A DNA stretch of 6,814 nt from an uncultured Phascolarctobacterium sp. (GTDB lineage: Bacteria > Bacillota > Negativicutes > Acidaminococcales > Acidaminococcaceae). Within the stretch, counting starts at the first letter, position 1, and each line of letters opens with the position of its first letter. Below the pieces are notes generated by a model, which saw only the letters and a list, made by a program, of their open reading frames with translations, was not told where the DNA came from and ran no database searches. The stretch is from contig CAMFET010000043.1 of assembly GCA_945949475.1 (NCBI GenBank), forward strand, positions 1-6,814, read 5' to 3'. Made by a program: the position numbers and the translations under genes. Positions 1 to 5,429 of this stretch are shown piece after piece.

Positions 1-275
1 CAGGCCCAACCACAAATTAAGCGACCAAAAAGCACGCCAAAGATTATTAATAAGCCTAGCACATAAAAGGGAAAATGCAGGATAACGCCGCTGAGCGAGC
101 TTTGCAAGGAGCCTAGAGGACAGGCACCGACAGCGCCAGGGCAGGAATAACAATTAAGTCCAGGTACACAAACGCTTTTTAACGGCCCGCGATAGATGCG
201 ACCTTGTATAAAGCCAGGGAGATTGGCATTATATAAGAGGGCACAGAGCCATTGAACAATTCTGCGCTTAGCCAA
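1..275 (-). CDS. Membrane-bound 4Fe-4S binding protein (NapH-like), N-terminal 91 residues, cut by window edge
   Basis: Translation from a TTG codon begins LAKRRIVQWLCALL and shows a cysteine cluster C36-x5-C42-x2-C45-x6-C52 within 'VPGLNCYSCPGAVGACPLG'. A hydrophobic segment follows (about residues 63-83), then 'GRLICGW' (C88), the usual beginning of a second cysteine motif just where the window ends. This layout is typical of polytopic 4Fe-4S ferredoxin-like proteins related to NapH/MauN that pass electrons at the cytoplasmic membrane; the electron partner cannot be told from here. The start is the TTG overlapping the stop of the upstream CXXC gene (TTGGCTAA). No ATG or GTG lies between that TTG and the preceding in-frame stop, and a GGAG (286-289) sits 10 nt upstream, so translational coupling is likely. 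The family is clear; the exact start and physiological role are inferred. Confidence 0.85.
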   Translation of the reverse strand, partial: MAKRRIVQWLCALLYNANLPGFIQGRIYRGPLKSVCVPGLNCYSCPGAVGACPLGSLQSSLSGVILHFPFYVLGLLIIFGVLFGRLICGWA

Positions 276-402
276 TGCCGATACACTCCAAACAGATTGT
301 TACTGCCTTGCGCATGACCTTGACATATTCTTTTGTAAAAATGCCGTAACCTAGGCATGCAGTCCCTGCAAGCAAAACTAGAATACGTTGTTTGTTCATC
401 AT
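268..402 (-). CDS. CD1871A-type CXXC motif micro-protein, 44 aa
   Basis: This small gene encodes a hydrophobic N-terminal segment (about residues 7-22, probably one membrane helix), a short basic stretch (KVMRK, 28-32) and a C-terminal CLEC motif (C37, C40) ending in IGIG. Length, position of the CXXC and the 'AVTICLECIGIG' tail match, from memory, the CD1871A family of CXXC micro-proteins in anaerobic Firmicutes. That family is often found beside a 4Fe-4S membrane protein, as here. Two adjacent ATG codons (402 and 399) could start it; GGGAG at 408-412 suits either. Its stop overlaps the TTG start of the 4Fe-4S gene. The role is unknown; a redox or metal-binding accessory function for its neighbour is inference only. 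It has its own promoter at about 430-458. Confidence 0.8.
   Translation of the reverse strand: MMNKQRILVLLAGTACLGYGIFTKEYVKVMRKAVTICLECIGIG
286..289 (-). promoter_or_regulatory. Ribosome binding site supporting the TTG start of the 4Fe-4S gene
   Basis: GGAG on the minus strand lies 10 nt before the TTG at 275, inside the C-terminal codons of the CXXC micro-protein. No alternative ATG or GTG is available in that frame. It supports a coupled, non-ATG start. Confidence 0.5.
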
Positions 403-429
403 AATCTCTCCCTTAGTTCTATTGCTTAT

Positions 430-458
430 ATTATACCAAACTAACGCCGTTTATGGTA
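430..458 (-). promoter_or_regulatory. Promoter of the CXXC/4Fe-4S operon, embedded in an inverted repeat
   Basis: On the minus strand a perfect TATAAT (430-435) is preceded by TGG, giving an extended -10. The -35 position (about 453-458, TACCAT) is poor, which an extended -10 can offset. Transcription would start near 423, about 20 nt before the ATG. The inverted repeat ATACCA (433-438)/TGGTAT (454-459), enlarged inward by AAC/GTT, covers both promoter elements and could be an operator. Confidence 0.6.
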
Positions 459-485
459 TGACGAAATAGTAAACTTATAAGCATC

Positions 486-517
486 AAAAAATCCCGCCTC
501 TATATAGAAGCGGGATT
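486..517 (-). terminator. Intrinsic terminator of cstA
   Basis: The arms AATCCCGC (490-497) and GCGGGATT (510-517) pair perfectly over 8 bp. Two more pairs form after one mismatch, around a short TATATA-containing loop. On the minus strand the stem runs into six T residues (486-491), and it lies 20 nt past the cstA stop. It separates cstA from the CXXC operon. Confidence 0.88.
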
Positions 518-537
518 AATTCTTTAGTAGAAGTTAA

Positions 538-2136
538 TTAGAACAGAGCCTTGCGAGCTTCCGCTACCAGAGCCAGAGCCAATACGAACAGTACAGCACT
601 CAGGATGGTGGTGATGAACTTGGCGCTACCCATAATGATGGAAGCCAGAGCAACGAAGCATACTGCGAACATGAAGCACATGGGCAGAACTACCATCAGG
701 TTGGACTTCTTTTCGCCTTTCAGCCATACGCCGATAGCCAGCAGGGACAGAGCAGCCAACAATTGGTTAGCAGCACCAAATACCGGCCAGATTGCCAGGT
801 AGGAGCCGGAGGACATGTACCAGGACAGGCCTACGGTAATGGCGGTTGCTACATAGGGGTTGGTCAGGAAGCCACCCTTAACCTCGCCAGTTTTCTCATC
901 AGTGGTGGAGAAGAGCTCTTGGAAAATGAAGCGACCCAGACGGGTTGCAGTATCCAGAGTGGTCATAGCGAAAGCGGAGATGGTCAGAGCAACGAAGGAT
1001 TTAGCAACGCCAAATTCGAAGCCCAGCTTGGTCATGAAGGTACCAACGCCATCTGCAAATACGTTTACAGGGCCGCCAGCCTTCATCAGAGCAGCGAATT
1101 TGTCAGCGCCGAGGTAGCCAACAGCTACAACAGCAACGGTTGCCAGTACGCCTTCCAACAGCATGGAGCCGTAGCCAACGAGTTGTGCACTCTTTTCATT
1201 ATCCAATTGCTTGGAGGTGGTGCCGGAGGATACCAGGGAGTGGAAGCCGGAGATAGCACCGCAAGCAACGGTAACGAACAGCATCGGGAACATGGGGTTG
1301 TTGCCCTTGGGAGAGGGGTTGAAGGAGGTTACTGCCGGCAATTGAATGCTGGGTTGGTAAATTGCGATACCTACCAAAGCGAAAGCGATGCATGCATACA
1401 GCAGGAAGGAATTCAGATAGTCACGCGGTTGCAGCAAAATCCATACAGGAGCGATGGATGCTACAAAGATGTAAGCCATCAGGATATAAATCCAGGTAGC
1501 TTTGGACAATACCAGCGGGAACATGTTACCAGCAGCAATAGCAGCTACCAGCAGTACAACGCCAATAACAGTACCAATCTTCAGATCCATGCCACCACGA
1601 TATACGCAGAGGCCGAATACGATTGCCAGAACGATGAACAGCAGGGATGCAGTAGCAGAAGCCGGGCTAGCCACGAAGGTACCAGCAACGATATTAGCAA
1701 ATGCTGCTACAACAACAATCAGGGTTACATAAGCAAAAATGGAGAATAACAATTTGCCACGTTTGCCCAGGGTTGCATCAATAATTTGACCAATGGTCTT
1801 GCCATCATGGCGAATAGAAGCAACCAATGCACCAAAGTCATGGGTGCCGCCGAAGAAGGTACAACCAATCAGTACCCACAGCATAACGGGAACCCAACCA
1901 AATACAGCTGCGGAGATAGGACCAACAATGGGGCCTGCGCCAGCGATAGAGGAGAAGTGATGGCCCATCAATACAGCGGGCGGAGTAGGCATGTAGTCTA
2001 CATCATCACGAAGTCTGTGAGCAGGAGTCTTTCTGCTCGGGTCGATGCCCCATTGCTTAGCAAGCCAGGCACCATAAGTTACGTAGGCGATAAAGAGAAT
2101 TACCATTGCGCCTACCAGTAGCATAAAACCACTCAT
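538..2136 (-). CDS. cstA: CstA family carbon starvation protein (peptide/pyruvate-type carrier), 532 aa
   Basis: This is a polytopic inner-membrane carrier of the CstA family, whose studied members (CstA, BtsT of E. coli) take up peptides and/or pyruvate. Family hallmarks visible are 'YMPTPPAVLMGHHFSSIAG' (48-66) followed by GPIVGP (68-73), 'FFGGTHDFGA' (94-103), 'QPRDYLNSFLL' (236-246), 'GFHSLVSSGTTSKQL' (297-311) and 'TTLDTATRLGRF' (392-403). About a dozen or more hydrophobic segments span the chain. At 532 residues it is shorter than the roughly 700-residue E. coli proteins, as usual for the shorter Firmicute form. The start MSGFMLL was chosen because AAGGAAG lies 7 nt upstream; an in-frame ATG at 2196 would add 20 polar residues encoded by the leader and is unlikely. 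Codon choice is strongly biased (CTG, ACC, TCC, CGT; CAA nearly exclusive for Gln), unlike its neighbours, and suggests high expression. The gene is single, with its own promoter and terminator. The substrate is not determinable from sequence. Confidence 0.93.
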   Translation of the reverse strand: MSGFMLLVGAMVILFIAYVTYGAWLAKQWGIDPSRKTPAHRLRDDVDYMPTPPAVLMGHHFSSIAGAGPIVGPISAAVFGWVPVMLWVLIGCTFFGGTHDFGALVASIRHDGKTIGQIIDATLGKRGKLLFSIFAYVTLIVVVAAFANIVAGTFVASPASATASLLFIVLAIVFGLCVYRGGMDLKIGTVIGVVLLVAAIAAGNMFPLVLSKATWIYILMAYIFVASIAPVWILLQPRDYLNSFLLYACIAFALVGIAIYQPSIQLPAVTSFNPSPKGNNPMFPMLFVTVACGAISGFHSLVSSGTTSKQLDNEKSAQLVGYGSMLLEGVLATVAVVAVGYLGADKFAALMKAGGPVNVFADGVGTFMTKLGFEFGVAKSFVALTISAFAMTTLDTATRLGRFIFQELFSTTDEKTGEVKGGFLTNPYVATAITVGLSWYMSSGSYLAIWPVFGAANQLLAALSLLAIGVWLKGEKKSNLMVVLPMCFMFAVCFVALASIIMGSAKFITTILSAVLFVLALALVAEARKALF

Positions 2137-2143
2137 GAAATTA

Positions 2144-2150
2144 CTTCCTT
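2144..2150 (-). promoter_or_regulatory. Ribosome binding site that sets the cstA start
   Basis: AAGGAAG on the minus strand lies 7 nt before the ATG at 2136. It decides for the MSGFM start over the ATG at 2196. Confidence 0.8.
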
Positions 2151-2192
2151 TCTTTTCTTTGCGACCTTGCAAATAAATTTTTTGAAAAATTC

Positions 2193-2218
2193 GCACAGTA
2201 TATTCGTATATATAGTGC
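2193..2218 (-). promoter_or_regulatory. Imperfect inverted repeat in the cstA leader
   Basis: GCAC (2193-2196) and GTGC (2215-2218) enclose TATA/TATA halves with an asymmetric internal loop. The element lies a few bases downstream of the predicted transcription start of cstA. It could be an operator or a leader hairpin; it has no T-run, so it is not a terminator. The AT-rich core makes chance a real possibility. Confidence 0.3.
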
Positions 2219-2231
2219 TAGAGTTAGAATC

Positions 2232-2259
2232 AGTATACCATATTTTGCATTTTTGTCAA
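2232..2259 (-). promoter_or_regulatory. Strong sigma-70 promoter of cstA
   Basis: On the minus strand a perfect TTGACA (2254-2259), a 16-bp spacer and TATACT (2232-2237) preceded by TGG form a near-consensus promoter with an extended -10. The start would fall near 2225, giving a leader of roughly 90 nt. Confidence 0.85.
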
Positions 2260-2409
2260 TAAAAATCATAAAAAAAGCGTGAAATTGTAAACCTTTGAGG
2301 ACAGTCTCTTTGAAGCTGTTAAGTTGGATATACAAATTCTATTCATAATGGGTGAATGTGTTCATTAGGAAGTATAGATAAATTATTTAAAACTACTCAT
2401 TTAAGACTG

Positions 2410-2907
2410 TTATTTGCCAAACTCAAAATACTGCTTAGTTTTGCGGCCAGCCTTGTTGCAGGTAATCTCCTGCTTAGGAATATCGGCCACATAAACGGCC
2501 AAATCAGACCATCCCTTAAGCGTAAAGCAATAATCCTTGTGGTACTTATACTTGCTCAGCTCCTGCTTCAGCTGCTCGTCCATGCCTTGCTCACAGATAA
2601 GCAAGAGTGCAAAAAGGCTGCTCATATGCTCCGTTGTCGTTTTTAACTCCTGCATGCGGCCTCGCAGAAGCTTCAAATAGGGCTCGAGCTCCTCCTTAGT
2701 TACAGCATCCCTAAAATGCTTCACAAAAAGGTATTCATCGTGCTGTACGCTATAGGTTTTAATGCTGTGCACCAAAAAATAGCCTTCATCAGAGGCGTGC
2801 AGCTCGGCTACCAAATCAAGCTGTAAGCCTCCCTGTACCAAGGCCTTTTTATCAAAATAGCGCTCTAATCGGCGTTCTATAACCTGTAAATATGCTTGTC
2901 CATCCAT
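2410..2907 (-). CDS. Uncharacterised cytoplasmic protein, 165 aa
   Basis: I do not recognise this protein with certainty. It has no signal peptide and no clear membrane segment, so it should be cytoplasmic. The N-terminus is helical and charged (YLQVIERRLERYF, 6-18). A central part carries 'HDEYLFVKHF' (56-65), then an EL/LK-rich helix (72-90) and a hydrophobic stretch (96-105). The C-terminal half has 'YKYHKDYCFTLKGWSDL' (120-136) and 'TCNKAGRK' (149-156). From memory this pattern resembles a family of uncharacterised Firmicute proteins (DUF8052-like), which I could not check. Three cysteines (105, 127, 150) show no metal-site spacing. The start is supported by AGAGG 7 nt upstream. It is divergent from the PduL gene and in the same direction as cstA, and no clear terminator separates it from the cstA promoter region. 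Confidence 0.8.
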   Translation of the reverse strand: MDGQAYLQVIERRLERYFDKKALVQGGLQLDLVAELHASDEGYFLVHSIKTYSVQHDEYLFVKHFRDAVTKEELEPYLKLLRGRMQELKTTTEHMSSLFALLLICEQGMDEQLKQELSKYKYHKDYCFTLKGWSDLAVYVADIPKQEITCNKAGRKTKQYFEFGK

Positions 2908-2936
2908 AACTATACCTCTGTAAGAATTTTTCTTCT

Positions 2937-2966
2937 AGTATAAGCTATGCAAGCTTATTTTGTCCA
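2937..2966 (-). promoter_or_regulatory. Promoter of the 165-aa gene
   Basis: On the minus strand TGGACA (2961-2966), an 18-bp spacer and TATACT (2937-2942) give a start near 2930, about 23 nt before the ATG. The spacer contains the inverted repeat AAGCT-ATGCA-AGCTT (2942-2956), a possible repressor site. Confidence 0.6.
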
Positions 2967-3023
2967 GCAATACTTCTGCCCAGGCTGTGCTTTGTGAAAG
3001 ATATGCTAAATTTTACATATGTA

Positions 3024-3052
3024 ATGAAAATAGACAGAAATAGTGCTATAAT
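3024..3052 (+). promoter_or_regulatory. Promoter of the pduL-type gene
   Basis: A perfect TATAAT (3047-3052) is preceded by TGC, giving an extended -10. The -35 position, 17 bp upstream, reads ATGAAA (3024-3029; 4 of 6 matches). Transcription would begin near 3059, about 34 nt before the chosen ATG. This placement also argues against the in-frame ATG at 2994, which lies upstream of the promoter. Confidence 0.65.
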
Positions 3053-3079
3053 AATGCTAGTTAGTTTAATAATTAAAAT

Positions 3080-3086
3080 GGAGGGG
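3080..3086 (+). promoter_or_regulatory. Ribosome binding site that sets the pduL start
   Basis: GGAGGGG lies 6 nt before the ATG at 3093. It decides for the MQFPIVLGVS start over in-frame ATGs further upstream. Confidence 0.85.
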
Positions 3087-3092
3087 ATTAAT

Positions 3093-3668
3093 ATGCAATT
3101 TCCAATAGTTTTAGGCGTTAGTGCCCGTCATGCTCATCTTTGCCGTGAGCATATGGATATTCTTTTTGGCAAGGGAAGCGAGCTCCATCCCAAAAAAGCC
3201 ATTGGACAACCCGGTCAATATGCTTCCGAGGAGCAAATCACCATGGTTACTCCGAAGGATTCTATGAAGCTACGCATTATTGGGCCCTTACGTCCGGAAA
3301 CTCAAATCGAGCTTTCCTTGACTGATGCGCGCAAGGTAGGCTTGAATGCGCCCATTCGCAATAGTGGCGATATCGCTGGCTCTGCAGGCGCTAAGCTTAT
3401 CGGACCCTGCGGCGAAGTAGAAATTACAGAGGGTATTATCGTTGCTGCCCGTCACGTGCATCTTTATCCTGAAACAGCTGCCAAATACGGCTTAGTGGAT
3501 GGCGATATTGTTGATATTCAAACCGAGGGCGAACGCAGCATTACCATGCATAATGTGCTTGTGCGCGCTGGCGTAAAGCATGCTGATGAGGTGCATATCG
3601 ATACAGACGAGGCCAACGCCTGCAATTTGGATAGCGGCGTCATGGTCAATATAGTGTACAATAAGTAA
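3093..3668 (+). CDS. pduL: PduL-type phosphate propanoyltransferase / phosphotransacylase, 191 aa
   Basis: PduL enzymes exchange CoA and phosphate between acyl-CoA (propionyl- or acetyl-CoA) and acyl-phosphate. Paired with an acyl kinase this yields ATP. Both beta-barrel domains are present: 'GVSARHAHL' (8-16, H13 and H15) opens the first, and 'AARHVHLYP' (118-126, H121 and H123) the second. 'QPGQYASEE' (39-47), 'GPLRPETQIELS' (64-75, E73), 'RNSGDIAGS' (89-97) and 'EVHIDTDEANAC' (166-177, H168) complete the family pattern. From memory, these His/Glu positions correspond to the two-zinc active site of the R. palustris enzyme, so it should be active. There is no N-terminal targeting extension, and no microcompartment shell gene is visible, so a free cytosolic enzyme is likely. 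The chosen start follows a GGAGGGG site; an upstream ATG at 2994 would place 33 extra residues over the promoter. The 494-aa gene follows after 18 nt. Confidence 0.93.
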   Translation: MQFPIVLGVSARHAHLCREHMDILFGKGSELHPKKAIGQPGQYASEEQITMVTPKDSMKLRIIGPLRPETQIELSLTDARKVGLNAPIRNSGDIAGSAGAKLIGPCGEVEITEGIIVAARHVHLYPETAAKYGLVDGDIVDIQTEGERSITMHNVLVRAGVKHADEVHIDTDEANACNLDSGVMVNIVYNK

Positions 3669-3686
3669 ATTTAAGGAGACTTCATC

Positions 3687-5171
3687 ATGAAAAAATCTGC
3701 TCTTTTAGCTGCTGCTTTAGTATTATGTACTGCAAATGCTTGGGCTTATGAAAATAATGCAGCAGGCTTTAGTGTAAAGGATAGACAGCCCTTTTATAAA
3801 ATGGAAAGCGCTAAGCTTTATGCCTTTTCCAGCTTCAGCACTGATGAATTTGATAAGATTGCTGCTAAGAATATGGGCAGTGTACATATTGTTAATTACT
3901 ATGATACAGCTGAAATGAGTCAGATTTTAGGTGTGCCTTATAATGACGCTTATTTTGCCGCAGAATATGACAAGCTTGCCTTGCTCCAGCGCTCGAAGTT
4001 AGACTTGCGCACTGTGCCCAGTCCTTTGCTGGATTTGAAAAAGTACGCCTTAGCAGAAGGGAAGGAGAACCTCTTTCTGCAGGAAGATTTGATTAAACAG
4101 CAACTGGGCAATATTGAGCCGGTTTTGCGTCTGGATAAGCGTGGCAATTATAAGCTTATTACTCAAAGCTACCTTTACAAACAGGATAATACCTTAAATG
4201 AGCTGGATATTAGCCTTGTAGCAGCAAATAATAATCTTTATATACTTACTTCCATTACTAGTGATAGCACGTATTATGCTCCTAAAACTGCTGCTAAGGA
4301 TGAAAAAATGCCAGCTAAGTCCAGCCCCGCTCCTGAATTAAAGAGCAAGAAGCTTGACCTTAAAGTGGAGGCTGTAAAGTTTGAGTCCTTGCCTCAGGAG
4401 CTAAGCAAGAAGCTATGGCAGGAGCATTGGCAGCTAGTGAAGAGCTTCAAGGCCTTCCAGCCCCAAAAAGCTAAACAAACACTGCAGTTTATCGATTCCT
4501 ATAAGGGTAAGACTATTGTACTGCCCAAGGATTGGGTTTATGGACAGCTGCAGATTAAAGAAGATAAAGCCAAGGGCTGCTTGACCATGGCTGCCCCTGT
4601 AGCTAATCTACGTAAAATTTTTGCAGAGATGGATTATTTAGGCCTTTATAAGCACCTTGATGCTGCTACAGAAGCTAAGAAGGCTTCTGCAGCTAAGGAG
4701 CAGGAGAAGGTCGCAAGCACTGCTGATATCGCTCATAAATTACCAGAGCTGGACCAAAAGCAGCAGGAATTTGCCTCTACTGAAGCTCGCAAGGTTTTAA
4801 AGAACTTTGATGCTTTTCTTATGACCTTAAGCTACCAAACTAAGGATAAGGATTTTCAAGCTATGGCAGAGTCTGCATTAAGCAGCAAGATGGGGGCGGA
4901 TATGCTTTTAGCAGAAACATTGTCTTCCCTCAAAAAGAGCAATTTTGAGAACTTTGCTTTGGAGAGCTTTGATTATAAGCTAAACTTTGCTTCTGAAAAA
5001 GCTAGTGCTGTAATCACCGGCAGGACTAAATGGCTCAAGGATTTTTCTTACGATAATCTATTGCAGCTTGATTTGACTAAGAATGATGCTAGCTTCCTCT
5101 TATACGCTCATAAGCCTGAAATTTCCACTCCTGGGGAGCTACAAAAAAGTATGCGTGACTGGCAGTTCTAA
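3687..5171 (+). CDS. Exported protein of unknown function, 494 aa
   Basis: I do not recognise this protein. Residues 1-20 form a clear Sec signal peptide: MKK, a hydrophobic core, then ANAWA before Y21, a good signal peptidase I site. C14 lies in the core as LVLC, which does not fit a lipobox, so it is probably a soluble periplasmic or surface protein. The mature chain seems to have three parts joined by low-complexity linkers: 21-198, mixed alpha/beta and rich in Tyr and Leu; a Lys/Pro/Ala/Ser linker (about 200-222); 223-325, with a Trp-rich patch 'LWQEHWQLVKSF' (243-254); an Ala/Lys/Glu linker (about 326-350); and a mainly helical C-terminal part. No catalytic motif or repeat is evident, and only one cysteine (C298) remains after cleavage. 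AAGGAG lies 8 nt before the ATG. It probably shares a transcript with pduL, though no functional link is evident, and a terminator follows. Confidence 0.88.
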   Translation: MKKSALLAAALVLCTANAWAYENNAAGFSVKDRQPFYKMESAKLYAFSSFSTDEFDKIAAKNMGSVHIVNYYDTAEMSQILGVPYNDAYFAAEYDKLALLQRSKLDLRTVPSPLLDLKKYALAEGKENLFLQEDLIKQQLGNIEPVLRLDKRGNYKLITQSYLYKQDNTLNELDISLVAANNNLYILTSITSDSTYYAPKTAAKDEKMPAKSSPAPELKSKKLDLKVEAVKFESLPQELSKKLWQEHWQLVKSFKAFQPQKAKQTLQFIDSYKGKTIVLPKDWVYGQLQIKEDKAKGCLTMAAPVANLRKIFAEMDYLGLYKHLDAATEAKKASAAKEQEKVASTADIAHKLPELDQKQQEFASTEARKVLKNFDAFLMTLSYQTKDKDFQAMAESALSSKMGADMLLAETLSSLKKSNFENFALESFDYKLNFASEKASAVITGRTKWLKDFSYDNLLQLDLTKNDASFLLYAHKPEISTPGELQKSMRDWQF

Positions 5172-5220
5172 GCATTTGGCTTCTTACATACAATAAGCTT
5201 ATAACACTTTTTTTAATAAC

Positions 5221-5264
5221 AAAAGCCTGTAATCTCGTTTCTAAAACAGTGAGCAGGCTTTTTT
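5221..5264 (+). terminator. Intrinsic terminator after the 494-aa gene
   Basis: AAAAGCCTG (5221-5229) pairs with CAGGCTTTT (5254-5262) over 9 bp. Inner CTC/GAG and GTTT/AAAC pairs are interrupted by small bulges. The right arm runs into a six-T tract (5259-5264). It ends the pduL/494-aa unit. Confidence 0.88.
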
Positions 5265-5271
5265 ATATGCC

Positions 5272-5314
5272 TGTATACAATGTGCTATGCTACTAAAATA
5301 TACGTGTATACAAT
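5272..5314. repeat. Two direct copies of the palindromic box TGTATACAAT
   Basis: TGTATACAAT occurs at 5272-5281 and 5305-5314, 33 bp apart start to start, so on nearly the same helix face. The core TGTATACA is a perfect 8-bp palindrome. Both lie just upstream of the symporter promoter. Boxes of this form are known as operators of GntR-type (FCD) regulators; assignment here is inference. Confidence 0.5.
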
Positions 5315-5325
5315 TACCCTGCCTA

Positions 5326-5354
5326 TTGTCTGAATAATGTATCTGTGTTACAAT
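5326..5354 (+). promoter_or_regulatory. Promoter of the AGCS symporter gene
   Basis: TTGTCT (5326-5331), a 17-bp spacer and TACAAT (5349-5354) preceded by TGT form a good sigma-70 promoter with an extended -10. The start would be near 5361, leaving a leader of about 70 nt. The perfect palindrome ACAATATTGT (5350-5359) overlaps the -10, and TCACT-T-AGTGA (5366-5376) lies just after the start. Confidence 0.7.
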
Positions 5355-5381
5355 ATTGTTCGTGGTCACTTAGTGATTAGG

Positions 5382-5402
5382 GGCAAAACGTAAAGATTTG
5401 CC
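5382..5402 (+). other. Small hairpin in the symporter leader
   Basis: GGCAAA (5382-5387) and TTTGCC (5397-5402) form a 6-bp stem with a 9-nt loop, ending 8 nt before the ribosome binding site. There is no T-run, so it is not a terminator. The leader is too short for a glycine riboswitch. It may be incidental. Confidence 0.3.
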
Positions 5403-5429
5403 ATTAAATTGAGAGGGGAATTTGTTAAC

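Noticed and set aside
763..1749. Long antisense reading frame (328 codons) opposite cstA
   Set aside because: Its product is a low-complexity Gly/Ser/Asn/Gln/Tyr-rich chain with no family pattern, lying wholly inside a well-supported cstA. Strong codon bias on the sense strand removes stops from the antisense frame.
551..2121. Other plus-strand open frames opposite cstA (551-802, 860-1117, 1502-1732, 1786-2121)
   Set aside because: Each lies opposite cstA, lacks a credible ribosome binding site or family pattern, and is explained as a shadow.
2137..2196. In-frame ATG giving cstA 20 more N-terminal residues
   Set aside because: The extra residues come from the leader and include the ribosome binding site itself (AAGGAAG). 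Family members begin near the MSGFM-like start.
2141..2335. Minus-strand frame of 64 codons upstream of cstA
   Set aside because: It would cover the cstA promoter and leader, and its AT-rich composition gives a random-looking product.
2280..2409. Terminator for the 165-aa gene
   Set aside because: Only weak AT-rich pairings (such as TTAAA/TTTAA near 2392-2404) without a following T-run on the minus strand; not enough to call.
2356..2646. Plus-strand frame of 96 codons overlapping the 165-aa gene
   Set aside because: It is antisense to the better supported minus-strand gene and has no ribosome binding site.
2994..3092. Possible 33-residue N-terminal extension of PduL as a microcompartment targeting peptide
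   Set aside because: The stretch contains the TATAAT promoter and the GGAGGGG site. It lies partly upstream of the predicted transcript start, and no shell genes are seen.
3687..3746. Lipoprotein signal at C14 of the 494-aa protein
   Set aside because: The residues before the cysteine (LVL) do not fit a lipobox, while ANAWA gives a good signal peptidase I site.
5341..5429. Glycine riboswitch before the symporter
   Set aside because: The predicted leader is only about 70 nt and contains one 6-bp hairpin; the paired aptamer structure expected for that class is not visible.
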